DNA of 64,000 bases from Sulfuricurvum sp. (GTDB lineage Bacteria > Campylobacterota > Campylobacteria > Campylobacterales > Sulfurimonadaceae): contig JAQTTG010000005.1 of NCBI GenBank assembly GCA_028710885.1, forward strand, positions 186,112 through 250,111, in the 5' to 3' direction. The notes under the pieces are model-generated. The model was not told the origin of the DNA. It saw only the letters and a program-made list of their open reading frames with translations, and made no database searches. The position numbers and the translations under genes are program-made. Positions 37,976-49,851 of the stretch are shown in pieces (the stretch's first letter is position 1; each line of letters begins with the position of its first letter).

Positions 37976-40783
37976 ATGGGTATTTTTAAAATTTTAGTGT
38001 GGGTCGCGGCAATCATATTTACCCTCAATGCAGAAGATATCGGAGGGATGTCAAGCGCATCGATCGTCCAAAGCATAAAAGCGAATCCTGCATTATTGGA
38101 TACACCACAGGCGCAGCAATTGATGCAGGAAAAAGGGGTGACAAAAGGGGAAGTCCTCCAAAAAGTGGATCAAGCAACAAAATCTGCTGCAGAACAATCT
38201 TCATCCACTACAACTACATCCACAACGACTACGTCAGCTGTCAAAGATACTTCGGCTCCCAGTGTTGCTGATGCCTCAGCGATTGATCCCGAGGCAAACC
38301 AAAAAGATCTCGTACAAAGATTTCTAAAAAATCCTCTGACATACGAAGAACCGGATGCTCGTTATAAACGTTTGATTACACAGCAACTCAAAGAAAAATC
38401 GGCTCCGTTAAAACGCTATGGAGAGGCTTTTTTCGAAAATAAAAACGGTATTGATTTGACATCATTGCCGGTACCCGATGGCTATCGTCTCTCACCCAAC
38501 GATACACTGTCCATTACGCTCTATGGTCCTCGCTCAGATGCTATGACACCAATCATCAACCGAGATGGTAATATTATCCTTCCATCATTTGGTCCATTGC
38601 ACGTTGCGGGGCTTTCATTTGTCGAAGCAAAAAAAGTCATCACGGATGCATTGGTACAGGCATTTCCCAATGTTGGAGTTGTAGTCTCAATCTCTAAATA
38701 CTCTACGATACAGGTAACGTTGGCAGGCGAGGTAGCCGCACCGGGTGTTTACAGTGTCACCTCTTTTTCGACTGTTAAAGATGCATTGATCGTTGCAGGA
38801 GGGATCGCACCAAATGGTTCGATGCGTATGGTACAGGTTAAACGTGCTAATCGGGTCATCCGAGTGGTTGATTTGTATAAAATTATCCGTGATGGGGATA
38901 AACGTCAGGAAGTGTTGCTCCAAGCAGGTGACGTGATCGTTGTTCCAATCGTGAAACAAACCATTATCCTCGAAGGTGGTGTTAAAAATCAGGGGATTTA
39001 TGAACCAAAGAGTGATGAAACATTCGCCAGTATTTTACATTATGCCGGTGGGTTGAAAGCACAATCGAGCAAATATGATATCAAACTCACCCGTTTTGTT
39101 GATAATGAAAAAGTGGTGACACTCTCCCTCGATCTTTCGCATGCCGGATCGACAAAACTGCACGATCAGGACCATATCTACGTCTATGATTTGGCATCGG
39201 CAAACATGCGCGGTGTTACTCTCTATGGCAATATTGTCAAGCCGGGATTACGTCCTCTAACAGGTAAAAATATGACGTTGGGAGATTTACTCCGTCCGGA
39301 AATCACTCAATTGAGTATTAAAGGCGTCTTTCTCGAACAAACACTGTTTGATTATGCAATGATCAAACGTATTGATGAAAATCTCTCTGAAAAAATGATC
39401 GGGTTTTCTCTCGCAGATGCGTTGAGTAACAAAACACCGATACAGCTCCATAATCGGGATGAAATTTATATTTTAAATACGGCAAGTGTCCGTCCGGCTC
39501 CAAAAGTATCAATCGGAGGAGAATGTGTTGCAAAAGCGGGTGATTACAAATATTTGGACAACATGACAGTTTATGATCTGATCAATGCCGCTGGGACAAC
39601 ATGCGTGGTCGATTACCATCATATCAATATTGTTTCATACGATCCGCAAACCTATAAACCGATTAACAAAACAGTGGATATTATCAAGGATGGGCTGACG
39701 AAACTGACCCCTTCGGATCAAGTGACGCTTTATAATTATTTTACGATAAATCCTATACATAATGTGGTTGTTAGTGGACAAGTAAACAAACCGGGAGAAT
39801 ATCCTATTGGTGATGCTACTACAGTAAAAGATCTCTTATTAGCTGCAGGCGGATTGACAGAGCGGGCAGATCAAAAGATCGAGATCGTTCATTACAATTT
39901 AAAAGATGGTAAACGTGTTTCTACGGTAACGCGTACAACGATAGCAGATACGATGGGCGCAGCATCTCCAAAAGTGATGCCTTATGATGAGATCAATGTA
40001 TTTACGATTCCGAATTGGGGTAAACATCGTACGGTTAAATTGGTAGGAAAAGTGCGTTATCCGGGAGAATATACCATTCAAGAGGGTGAAAAACTGGTCG
40101 ATGTGTTAAAACGAGCCGGAGGCTTTACGGATACGGCGTTTTTAAACGGTACTGTTTTTACCCGTGTGGATATCAAAAAAATACAGCAAGACGCTATTAC
40201 GGCGCAGATCCAAGAACTCGAGCATAAAGCGACAATCATCGCGGCACAGCCTAAAAGTTCCAGTGCAGGCAGTATTTCTATGAATGATACTTCGCCGCTT
40301 ATGGCGATGATCGGTTCGCTCAAAGAACAGGCGAAAACACTCGATATACCGGGTCGTATGACGGTGCATCTGGATGCTGATTTAGAACGATTGGCGCAAA
40401 GTCCTTATAATGTGACACTAAAAGACGGCGATGCCCTCTATGTACCTGAAAAAGAAGATTCTATAACAGTCGTCGGTGAGGTCATGAACCCATCTGCTCT
40501 GATTTACACTACCGATGATGCAAATGCCTATATCGCTAATTCCGGTGGATTTAAAGAGAGTGCCGATCCCTCTAATGCCTTTGTCATCCATGCGAATGGT
40601 GAAGCTGAAAAAATCAACAAAGGGCTATTCACGTCCAGTTCAAAAGTTGGTGTAGGCGATTCGATCGTAGTCCCGATCAAGCTGGAGAGTTATCCGACGA
40701 TGTTGTTTATCAAAGATATTTCATCGATCCTCTATCAGTTCGCCGTTACGGTTGCTGCACTTAAAACGATTGGGACATTCTGA
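37976..40783 (+). CDS. Long Wza-like polysaccharide export protein with many SLBB domains
   Basis: 935 residues, more than twice the length of E. coli Wza. After a signal peptide and a Thr/Ser-rich linker (about residues 72-95), a Poly_export domain begins at about 160 (RLSPNDTLSITLYGPRS). SLBB-type units follow in series, recognisable by VTLAGEVAAPGVYSV, IILEGGVKNQGIYEP, VVVSGQVNKPGEYPIG, VKLVGKVRYPGEYTI and ITVVGEVMNPSALIY. Such proteins form the periplasm-to-outer-membrane channel for capsule or EPS. No lipobox is evident. Its stop overlaps the wzz-like start by one base. Confidence 0.92.
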   Translation: MGIFKILVWVAAIIFTLNAEDIGGMSSASIVQSIKANPALLDTPQAQQLMQEKGVTKGEVLQKVDQATKSAAEQSSSTTTTSTTTTSAVKDTSAPSVADASAIDPEANQKDLVQRFLKNPLTYEEPDARYKRLITQQLKEKSAPLKRYGEAFFENKNGIDLTSLPVPDGYRLSPNDTLSITLYGPRSDAMTPIINRDGNIILPSFGPLHVAGLSFVEAKKVITDALVQAFPNVGVVVSISKYSTIQVTLAGEVAAPGVYSVTSFSTVKDALIVAGGIAPNGSMRMVQVKRANRVIRVVDLYKIIRDGDKRQEVLLQAGDVIVVPIVKQTIILEGGVKNQGIYEPKSDETFASILHYAGGLKAQSSKYDIKLTRFVDNEKVVTLSLDLSHAGSTKLHDQDHIYVYDLASANMRGVTLYGNIVKPGLRPLTGKNMTLGDLLRPEITQLSIKGVFLEQTLFDYAMIKRIDENLSEKMIGFSLADALSNKTPIQLHNRDEIYILNTASVRPAPKVSIGGECVAKAGDYKYLDNMTVYDLINAAGTTCVVDYHHINIVSYDPQTYKPINKTVDIIKDGLTKLTPSDQVTLYNYFTINPIHNVVVSGQVNKPGEYPIGDATTVKDLLLAAGGLTERADQKIEIVHYNLKDGKRVSTVTRTTIADTMGAASPKVMPYDEINVFTIPNWGKHRTVKLVGKVRYPGEYTIQEGEKLVDVLKRAGGFTDTAFLNGTVFTRVDIKKIQQDAITAQIQELEHKATIIAAQPKSSSAGSISMNDTSPLMAMIGSLKEQAKTLDIPGRMTVHLDADLERLAQSPYNVTLKDGDALYVPEKEDSITVVGEVMNPSALIYTTDDANAYIANSGGFKESADPSNAFVIHANGEAEKINKGLFTSSSKVGVGDSIVVPIKLESYPTMLFIKDISSILYQFAVTVAALKTIGTF

Positions 40784-41733
40784 TGGAAGAGATAAAAAAT
40801 ACACCGATTATTGCTGAAGATGAGATCGATCTTCGAGAACTCGCAGCAACGATCAAAAAAAATAAAAAGTTTATTTTATCTATCGCGGGTACCGTTACTA
40901 TCCTGACATTGCTATGGACGTTGACGCAACCAAATCAGTACAATTCATCATCAGTGATTATCCCTCAAGATCAGCCCAGTGCTGCATCAGGAGGGCTGAG
41001 TGCATTAGCCGGTTTAGCTGGAATCGACGTTGGTGGCGGAAGTATGGGACCAGATGAAGGGTACCAAATCCTCCTAAATAATTATCCATTTATGAAATCC
41101 CTTATACTCAAACATGGATTTGATAAACGTTTGACAGAATCTGATTTTGATAAAAACTATGTATTTGCTCTGAATATTCGTGCTCTGTACAATGCTAGAC
41201 GTAGCGTAAAAGAACTGTTTTTTCCACGTAAACCGATCGACTCTCTCTCCCCTGAGATGCGTGAAAAAATACTTTTTTTATTGAATGAACGAATATCCAA
41301 TGAACTCTCAGTTAGTACCGATAAAAAAACGGGGACCATTACGATTTCCTGTACCGATAGTGATCCTCTCTTTGCCAAAGATCTCGTGGAAGCATTTTTG
41401 CAAGAATCAAGCGCAGCGTTGAAAAAAGCTGATATGACCGATTTGCAAAATAAGCTTGACCATTATCAGCAAGAGATGGCGCTGCTAAATGACATAACGG
41501 TTAAAACGCAAGTGAGTCAATTAATGTCGGCACTGATTCAGACAAAAGTACAAGCTGATGCGTGTAAATATTATAATGTCAAAATGATTACAGAACCATC
41601 AGTAGCATATGTACGGGATAAAGCAGGACCGAAACGGGGATTGATTATTGTAGTATCTTTTATAACATCGATGATTATGGCAATATTTTGGGTATTTTTT
41701 AGAGAATTTATCCGCAAAAATGAGTCTGAATAA
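40783..41733 (+). CDS. Wzz-like chain length determinant protein
   Basis: 316 residues with a transmembrane helix near 30-50 and another near 283-303, the two-helix layout of polysaccharide co-polymerases. The periplasmic part is helical and begins with a Ser/Gly-rich region (GGLSALAGLAGIDVGGG). No C-terminal tyrosine kinase domain is attached, and no separate Wzc-type kinase or phosphatase is in the window. It probably sets glycan chain length with the Wzy-like protein at 26706, or gates the Wza-like exporter encoded just upstream. Confidence 0.88.
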   Translation: MEEIKNTPIIAEDEIDLRELAATIKKNKKFILSIAGTVTILTLLWTLTQPNQYNSSSVIIPQDQPSAASGGLSALAGLAGIDVGGGSMGPDEGYQILLNNYPFMKSLILKHGFDKRLTESDFDKNYVFALNIRALYNARRSVKELFFPRKPIDSLSPEMREKILFLLNERISNELSVSTDKKTGTITISCTDSDPLFAKDLVEAFLQESSAALKKADMTDLQNKLDHYQQEMALLNDITVKTQVSQLMSALIQTKVQADACKYYNVKMITEPSVAYVRDKAGPKRGLIIVVSFITSMIMAIFWVFFREFIRKNESE

Positions 41734-41743
41734 AGACTCATTT
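41718..41743. terminator. Bidirectional terminator between convergent genes
   Basis: AAATGAGTCT (41718-41727) and AGACTCATTT (41734-41743) form a perfect 10-bp stem with a 6-base loop that contains the wzz stop codon. A-runs and T-runs at the ends serve both strands. It separates the wzz-like gene from the convergent chemoreceptor gene. Confidence 0.7.
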
Positions 41744-41753
41744 CAATCCGGTA

Positions 41754-42863
41754 TTATCGACTTCGTTTTTGTCTCTCTTCGACTAACATACGTCCTAATG
41801 TATTGATAACATCGCGACTTGCTGATTCGGCACTTTGGAAATAGCTCATTACATTGGCTGATTCTTTTGAGCAGCTGTTTTGACGTACACACTCTACTGC
41901 TGCCAAAATATTATCATGAACCAATTTATGAGGTGTCTCAAGCTGTCTAAAGCTCGGTGTCATGCCAAAGATTTCTGTCCCTTTTCCACCCTCAGACCAT
42001 TTACCGAGACGGCAGTTGTGGTGATCGACAAATTCATCATCAACTCTCGATGTAAAGACACTTTTGTATCCTTTGGCCTTAAAGAGCAAGTGATCCAGTT
42101 TTACGAGAACCATAAAGACAGAGTAGAGGACATTCATAGAATTGTTGTTAATCTCGTCCGTACGATTTTCCAAATCGAGGAGTGTTGTACGAAATTGTTG
42201 CAATTTATTGCTTGAGAGTGAAGATATCGTCTCCATGGTACTCGAACGTTCATGAATTTCGGTAGCATTTTGTTTTAGGCTTTGAACACTCATAGCAACC
42301 TCTTGTGTCGCTTTTTGAGTTCGTTCAGCGAGTTTACGTACTTCGTCGGCTACGACAGCGAATCCACGACCATGCTCACCTGCACGAGCAGCTTCGATTG
42401 CTGCATTGAGTGCCAAAAGATTGGTTTGATCAGAGATGTCTTTGATCAGATTGATAACGAGACTGATAGAGCCAACACTTTCGTTGAGTTGAGAAACTGA
42501 ACCGTAATTGTCAGTGATATTACTGACAAGTTCCTCTTGAGTTTTGAGCAACTCCTCGATTTCACTGTTGATTTCACCGGCATTGGAATGATTGTTTTTA
42601 TTTAGTCGATCTATCTCTTCTAGATCGGTGACATTTTGTGTCAAATCACTTTGTAATAAAGCTAAATCATTTTGGCAAGCATTGGTTAAATTTTCTGTTA
42701 AATTATGGATTAGTTCAAACATAACAGCATTATTGCGATAATTTTTAGTCTCTTCTTTGAGAGCCGTAATCTCTGTATTTAGAGCTTCGTTTTCACGCTC
42801 TAATTGGGCGATTCTAGCTTTAAATGGCTCTATATCAACAACTTCTCTATTCCCGAAAAACAT
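41754..42863 (-). CDS. Cytoplasmic methyl-accepting chemotaxis protein with C-terminal CZB domain
   Basis: 369 residues without membrane helices. An N-terminal coiled coil (about 10-60) leads into the MCP signalling domain with the hairpin tip [16 protein letters not shown]. The C-terminal CZB domain has His-His-x-Cys-Arg-Leu-Gly-Lys-Trp near residue 277 and HKLVHDNI, the zinc-binding ligands. TlpD of Helicobacter pylori, a cytosolic energy/redox receptor, has the same layout. It would signal to CheA in response to oxidants or metal. Ribosome site GGAG. Confidence 0.92.
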   Translation of the reverse strand: MFFGNREVVDIEPFKARIAQLERENEALNTEITALKEETKNYRNNAVMFELIHNLTENLTNACQNDLALLQSDLTQNVTDLEEIDRLNKNNHSNAGEINSEIEELLKTQEELVSNITDNYGSVSQLNESVGSISLVINLIKDISDQTNLLALNAAIEAARAGEHGRGFAVVADEVRKLAERTQKATQEVAMSVQSLKQNATEIHERSSTMETISSLSSNKLQQFRTTLLDLENRTDEINNNSMNVLYSVFMVLVKLDHLLFKAKGYKSVFTSRVDDEFVDHHNCRLGKWSEGGKGTEIFGMTPSFRQLETPHKLVHDNILAAVECVRQNSCSKESANVMSYFQSAESASRDVINTLGRMLVEERQKRSR

Positions 42864-42898
42864 CTAGGCTCCTACAATCTACATTTTTGTAAGAAAGA

Positions 42899-42906
42899 TT
42901 ATAATG
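42899..42906. promoter_or_regulatory. Symmetric -10 box (ATTATAAT) between divergent genes
   Basis: ATTATAAT reads TATAAT on both strands. For the minus strand it lies about 36 bases ahead of the chemoreceptor start; for the plus strand it is about 80 bases ahead of the response regulator. Campylobacterota sigma-70 promoters rely mainly on the -10, so a divergent promoter is possible. Confidence 0.35.
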
Positions 42907-42984
42907 AGTAAAGATGTGTAAAAGGTTTTGTTAAACTTAATATATGCTAAAATACGTGTTTATATCGTCTTACAATAGGGAAAA

Positions 42985-43659
42985 ATGAATTATCTAAGTG
43001 AAAAAACAATTTTGATTGCTGAAGATCATCGCGAAAGCAACGACAATTTGGCATTTTATTTTAAATCACTCTTTAAAAAAGTTATTTGTGCGTATGATGG
43101 AGCTGAAGCTTGGCAAATGTATTGTGATGAATCCCCTGATATTATTTTGACAGATATTGAAATGCCTCGAATGGATGGGTTACAGCTGGTTCAAAAAATC
43201 AGAGCTGATGATCAAAATGTTCAAATTATAATATTAACTTCTTATTCTCATCAACATTATTTGTTGAAAGCGATCCCTCTAAAACTAACTTCTTATGTAT
43301 TGAAACCAATAACTTTTACTAAACTGAATGATCTTGTAAAGCAAATCGAGGGATTGCGTCAAGAGAATAAAAAGAAAATGGTTTTAAATGATATACAAGA
43401 TACGGTTTATGATTTTGGTGCAAAAATTGTAATGATGGAAAATCAGCGTGTCGTATTGTCTAATCTTGAAATTGGATTGATTGAATTATTAATCAATAAC
43501 CGTGGATTAATTGTTTATTATGAAGAGATGGAAGATGTTTTGTACAGTTCTCAACCTAAAAGTCGTAATGCACTAAAAATTGTTGTGAGTAGTGTGCGTA
43601 AAAAAATCCCAACTATCACTATTCAAGCCATCCCAAAAATTGGATATCGATTGTTATGA
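42985..43659 (+). CDS. OmpR-type response regulator
   Basis: 224 residues: receiver domain (1-120) with acidic pocket Glu13/Asp14, phospho-acceptor Asp57 (LTDIEMPRMDG) and the switch lysine in YVLKPI; then a winged-helix DNA-binding domain (about 130-224; VVSSVRKKIP, IPKIGYRLL). It overlaps the sensor kinase gene by 4 bases, giving a coupled two-component pair. The target genes are unknown; the two small genes just downstream are candidates. Confidence 0.92.
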   Translation: MNYLSEKTILIAEDHRESNDNLAFYFKSLFKKVICAYDGAEAWQMYCDESPDIILTDIEMPRMDGLQLVQKIRADDQNVQIIILTSYSHQHYLLKAIPLKLTSYVLKPITFTKLNDLVKQIEGLRQENKKKMVLNDIQDTVYDFGAKIVMMENQRVVLSNLEIGLIELLINNRGLIVYYEEMEDVLYSSQPKSRNALKIVVSSVRKKIPTITIQAIPKIGYRLL

Positions 43660-44750
43660 ATGTAATACAGGAAAATATTTCCAATAAATATCTTTATTAT
43701 TTATTGGAACAATCAGACAATCTGATTTCATTTGTTGATACGGATTATATCTATCGTGCAGTGAACCTGGAGTATTGTCGTAAACATCAAAAAGATATTG
43801 ATGAAATAATAGGTCATTATGTTTGGGAAGTTTTAGGAACGGAGCAATTTGAATCCATTGTCAAGCCTTATCTTTTACGGGCTTTATCCGGTGAACAAAT
43901 ACGTTATGAAACATGGTTTATTCTTCATGAAAAATCAAAAGTCTATTTGAGGATCAGTTATAACCCATGCAGAGATAACTTTGGTGAGATTGAGGGGGTG
44001 GTTGTAACCGTATCTGACATAACAGTTATGAAAAAAATAGAGGATAAAAACCGTTTACAAGAAAAACTGTTAGTAGAACAATCCCGTATGGCGCAGCTTG
44101 GAGAGATGATTGCATTTATTTCGCATCAATGGCGCCAGCCATTAAATACCATTGCGACGTATTTACTTAGACTGCGAATGAGTCAAGATCAAAATGAAAC
44201 GAGTCGTATTATTGATCATTGCGAAGCAAATTTAGAGCACCTATCAGAAAGTCTCGATAGTATATATGCATTTTATGCCGGAACCAATAATAACTCGGAA
44301 ACGGATGTTGGGCGGTGTATAGAAAGAGTCATACTGCTTTTAGAAGAACGGCTTAAAAGATATGAAATCTCTGTTAATGTAGTTAGGGACGAATGGTATA
44401 TAGTTGAATTTCCGACAAATGATTTATTGCATGTTATTTTAGTCATTATAGAAAATGCTATTGATGTTTTAGCATCATCGGATCAAAAAGACAAACGAAT
44501 CGATTTTCATGTATATCGTAAAAATGGGCATATCATTATTTGCATAAAAGACAATGGCATTGGGATTAGTCATACTATAATCAATAAAATTTTTGAACCT
44601 GGCTTTACAACAAAACCAAAATCAGGACATGGTTATGGGTTATATTTTGCTCAAAAAGTCATCACTAAAGATGGTAAAGGAACTCTAGAAGTTAACAACG
44701 ATGATCCATTAGCAACCCATTTTCGTATTATTTTAAACGAATCGGTGTAG
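43656..44750 (+). CDS. PAS-domain sensor histidine kinase, cytoplasmic
   Basis: 364 residues. A PAS domain (about 12-130, with YETWFILHEKSKVYLRISY and VVVTVSDITVMKK) is followed by a kinase core with the phospho-histidine at His157 (AFISHQWRQPLN) and an ATPase domain (NAIDVLAS, IKDNGIGIS, GHGYGLYFAQ). There are no membrane helices, so it senses an internal signal. The HQWRQPLN H-box is the form common in Campylobacterota kinases. Partner of the regulator encoded upstream. Confidence 0.92.
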   Translation: MNVIQENISNKYLYYLLEQSDNLISFVDTDYIYRAVNLEYCRKHQKDIDEIIGHYVWEVLGTEQFESIVKPYLLRALSGEQIRYETWFILHEKSKVYLRISYNPCRDNFGEIEGVVVTVSDITVMKKIEDKNRLQEKLLVEQSRMAQLGEMIAFISHQWRQPLNTIATYLLRLRMSQDQNETSRIIDHCEANLEHLSESLDSIYAFYAGTNNNSETDVGRCIERVILLLEERLKRYEISVNVVRDEWYIVEFPTNDLLHVILVIIENAIDVLASSDQKDKRIDFHVYRKNGHIIICIKDNGIGISHTIINKIFEPGFTTKPKSGHGYGLYFAQKVITKDGKGTLEVNNDDPLATHFRIILNESV

Positions 44751-44804
44751 CTTGCTGGAATAAAGAATGCAGATATCAAATAATTCTCATTAAAGGATTT
44801 AGAT

Positions 44805-45035
44805 ATGGAACATCACGTCGTTATTGAAAAACTTTGCAGCTGTGCAAAAAAAGAGGGATTATCCCAAATCACAACTTATGAGGCCAAAGATTCTGCTCTT
44901 GAAGCAGCTCAAACACAACTCGCGTATATGAGTGGACATTTTTGCGGCAAACATGAATTTCAGCTTGTTGAAGTTAATGATAATTTTGTCATTGGTATGG
45001 TTGGCGGCGGTTGTGGCTGCAAATCGAATCATTGA
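44805..45035 (+). CDS. Small Cys/His protein, tandem paralogue A
   Basis: A 76-residue protein of unknown function behind AAAGGA. It reads MEHHVVIEKLCSCAKK at the start, then FCGKHEFQLVEVNDNFVIG, ending GGGCGCKSNH. Cysteines in CSC, FCG and CGC and several histidines suggest a metal site. It is clearly homologous to the next gene. Both follow a two-component pair by about 50 bases and may be regulated by it. Confidence 0.65.
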   Translation: MEHHVVIEKLCSCAKKEGLSQITTYEAKDSALEAAQTQLAYMSGHFCGKHEFQLVEVNDNFVIGMVGGGCGCKSNH

Positions 45036-45046
45036 GGAGTATAAAA

Positions 45047-45259
45047 ATGGAACATCATATTGTTGTAGAAAAATTATGTAAATGTGCTATCCGGAAAAAT
45101 ATGCCTCAAATCAAAACATTACGCGATAAAGAAGATGCAATGCGTATTGCTAGAGCTTGGGCACAAGAGATGAACGAAAGCTTTTGTGGTCAACACTCTT
45201 TTGGTGTTGTCGAAGTAGATGATAATTTTGTTATTACGGTTGGTGAGGGAAGTTATTGA
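45047..45259 (+). CDS. Small Cys/His protein, tandem paralogue B
   Basis: About 70 residues from the ATG at 45047, which follows GAGGAG. Same pattern as paralogue A (MEHHIVVEKLCKCAIRK, then FCGQHSFGVVEVDDNFVI), but the C-terminal CGC is lost, leaving two N-terminal cysteines and the FCG cysteine. Local gene duplication is evident. Function unknown; no signal peptide. Confidence 0.65.
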   Translation: MEHHIVVEKLCKCAIRKNMPQIKTLRDKEDAMRIARAWAQEMNESFCGQHSFGVVEVDDNFVITVGEGSY

Positions 45260-45283
45260 TAAAAATTTGAGAATTAATAATAA

Positions 45284-47707
<2,424 letters not shown>

Positions 47708-47728
47708 TAGAACGTCTTTTCGAAACAG

Positions 47729-47752
47729 CTCTTCGTCTTCTTAGGCGGAGAG
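47729..47752. other. Stem-loop after the cytochrome gene
   Basis: CTCTTCGTC (47729-47737) pairs with GGCGGAGAG (47744-47752): nine pairs including two G-U, six-base loop. No T-run follows, so it is not a classical terminator; it may be a processing site between the cytochrome gene and the secretion operon. Confidence 0.4.
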
Positions 47753-47791
47753 AAAGTATTCAAGTTACTCATATTCATGATTAATTAATGA

Positions 47792-47797
47792 TACAAT
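47792..47797 (+). promoter_or_regulatory. Possible -10 box for the type II secretion operon
   Basis: TACAAT lies about 37 bases ahead of the gspK start, in an AT-rich stretch. The ribosome site is TTTAAGGGA. No clear -35. Confidence 0.3.
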
Positions 47798-47833
47798 AAT
47801 ATGTAAAAATCGTTTTTAAGGGATAAATAGTTT

Positions 47834-48745
47834 ATGCAACGTCATGGGGCTATTTTACTGATGACACTTCTCTTAATAGCTATTCTGAGTGGTGGAATCA
47901 GTTTATTAATGGCTCAAAGTGACGCTTTTTTACGGCTTGCACAGCGAAGTAAAGGTGATGTAGAAATCAGTAAAGTTTCAAGCGATTTGAAACGACTTTT
48001 ACCCAAAATACTTTCAAAAATCAGTTCGGCTCGTGATCTGGATTATGCAATGCTTCTTCCCCTCTCGAGTCACTCTAGTGATGGTCATTTCACATTAGAA
48101 GCTTCACTACATTCAACGTTGGGACGGTTTAATATTAATACTATTGCCGACCCATTTGGAACTCCAAGAGATACTAATATCGCTTTTGTAAAGCAAATTT
48201 TTTTACGCTATCCTATTGCTTCACCTGATGTGTTTTTTAATATTCTATTTGATACAATTGATTCTGATACGAATGAGCGTCAGCCAGGAAGCGAGATAGC
48301 ATCTAACATTGTAGATTTTCATAATGGTTCGATAGAAAATTTCACTCAATTTAGTCAAATTATTGCTCGTTATATCAGTTTGACAAAAGATCGTCAAATA
48401 CTTTTAATTCCATGGAAACGACTTATAGGATTTGAAGGAGATAAAATAGATATTAATTATGCTTCAGCCGAGATCATAACACTTATTGCTCCGCAAATGG
48501 ATTCTGAACTTGTACGTCGTATAACGACATTTAGAACTGCACCATTTGAAAGTAAAGAACAAGTCTTATCGTTAGCACCTCAGCTCTCATCTGTGTATGA
48601 TACATGGTTTACCGGTTATTTATCAGGTGTTTCTTACCCATTACTATGTGATGTTACAATGCAAATGGATGATCAAAGAAGTCATTTTCGATTTCATGCG
48701 AACACGTTGGAACGTACTTTTAGCCGTTTGGAAATTATTCAATGA
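47834..48745 (+). CDS. gspK: Type II secretion minor pseudopilin K
   Basis: 303 residues beginning QRHGAILLMTLLLIAILSGG, the short leader and hydrophobic helix of GspK (type IV pilin-like, without the usual Glu5 as expected for K). The centre has the GspK helix-hairpin parts (GRFNINTIADPFG and YASAEIITLIAPQM). GspK sits at the tip of the pseudopilus. It is the first gene of the operon; the stop overlaps the next start by 4 bases. Confidence 0.85.
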   Translation: MQRHGAILLMTLLLIAILSGGISLLMAQSDAFLRLAQRSKGDVEISKVSSDLKRLLPKILSKISSARDLDYAMLLPLSSHSSDGHFTLEASLHSTLGRFNINTIADPFGTPRDTNIAFVKQIFLRYPIASPDVFFNILFDTIDSDTNERQPGSEIASNIVDFHNGSIENFTQFSQIIARYISLTKDRQILLIPWKRLIGFEGDKIDINYASAEIITLIAPQMDSELVRRITTFRTAPFESKEQVLSLAPQLSSVYDTWFTGYLSGVSYPLLCDVTMQMDDQRSHFRFHANTLERTFSRLEIIQ

Positions 48746-49851
48746 ATTTTTTAACCTCTTTTTTTAATAAGTTAATCAAATATATTCGCTGCTTTGAAAA
48801 ACACCGATATGGATACCTCGATACATTGTCATATTTAGTGCCAGAGGGTAAAAAACCATTGACATTAATACTCTCTCCTGACCTTTATCGTATTTGCATT
48901 GTATCATTGAATGTTTCTTCTACAAAAGAAGCTCTTCGTTATGCACCAAGTTATTTTGATTTTAGCGATACTCGTATTCGGTATGGTGCTTATAAATTAG
49001 ATAATGGGCGTTATTTGATGAGTGCTTGCGAACCTGATTCTATTCGTACGCGTTTGGAAGAATCAGGGATTCCACTTTTGGCAATAAAAAATTTTATTCT
49101 TGCACAGGAAGTATTTGAATCAGATGCTTTACCCATTACACTTAAAAACGGTTCAGTACTTGTACAAAGTGATGGAGTAGTTGTTCGACTTTCTGAGCGT
49201 TACGTAACTACCGCCGTTAAACATGACATTGAGAGTTGGATACAAGATGTACCTTCATGTTTATCTCCCTTTTCTTTGGATATGGAACAAGTTGGTTCCG
49301 CATCCAAAAAAACGTTAATTATCACCGCTTTACTTTCTGGTGTTATTGTTATAAATTTATTGATACAAGGGATAATGTGTTATAGGGATAGAGAGAATAT
49401 TTCTAATGAGTTGGAGCAAATGAAAGTTGAAAAGCATCTTCCATCAACTCAAATGGAATTGCACTCACTTACTACATCATGGGAAAAAAAAGAGTCAGAA
49501 CAGATTAAAATGCGGAAGATTTTTGCGGCATTTTCAAAATTACCACTTGAAACAAATACAACAAAAGAAACAATGACCGTAGTTACATCTGGTTCCAATA
49601 ATATTGTACTGGTACCTGGCTCACAGCCGGGTGAACGTAATTTACTTTTAGTTTCAGGAAATGCAAACTCCGGAATAGTATCGGGTGGAGAATATGTATC
49701 ATCGCTCAAGTATGACAACAATTTAATCAGTTTTAGTATTGTCACATCTTCTAAAAATCGTGCTGAAGAGCTCAAAGATATCGTTTCTAAATCGTTGAAA
49801 ACGGATATTGTCACGGTAAAAGATAATTTGCTAGAAGGGAGTGTTCAATGA
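48742..49851 (+). CDS. gspL: Type II secretion inner-membrane protein L (divergent)
   Basis: 369 residues with one transmembrane helix near 190-211 (LIITALLSGVIVINLLIQGI), a cytoplasmic N-terminal half of actin-like/PilM style and a periplasmic coiled-coil plus ferredoxin-like end. This matches GspL, which links the ATPase GspE to the membrane platform. Sequence identity to model GspL proteins looks low; position between K and M supports the call. Confidence 0.7.
   Translation: MNFLTSFFNKLIKYIRCFEKHRYGYLDTLSYLVPEGKKPLTLILSPDLYRICIVSLNVSSTKEALRYAPSYFDFSDTRIRYGAYKLDNGRYLMSACEPDSIRTRLEESGIPLLAIKNFILAQEVFESDALPITLKNGSVLVQSDGVVVRLSERYVTTAVKHDIESWIQDVPSCLSPFSLDMEQVGSASKKTLIITALLSGVIVINLLIQGIMCYRDRENISNELEQMKVEKHLPSTQMELHSLTTSWEKKESEQIKMRKIFAAFSKLPLETNTTKETMTVVTSGSNNIVLVPGSQPGERNLLLVSGNANSGIVSGGEYVSSLKYDNNLISFSIVTSSKNRAEELKDIVSKSLKTDIVTVKDNLLEGSVQ

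Noticed and set aside
12647..41733. Insertion sequences or transposase remnants in the polysaccharide cluster
   Set aside because: No transposase-like frame or terminal inverted repeats found, even at the ugd relic.
47729..47752. Rho-independent terminator after the cytochrome gene
   Set aside because: A stable stem is present but no T-run follows on either strand.
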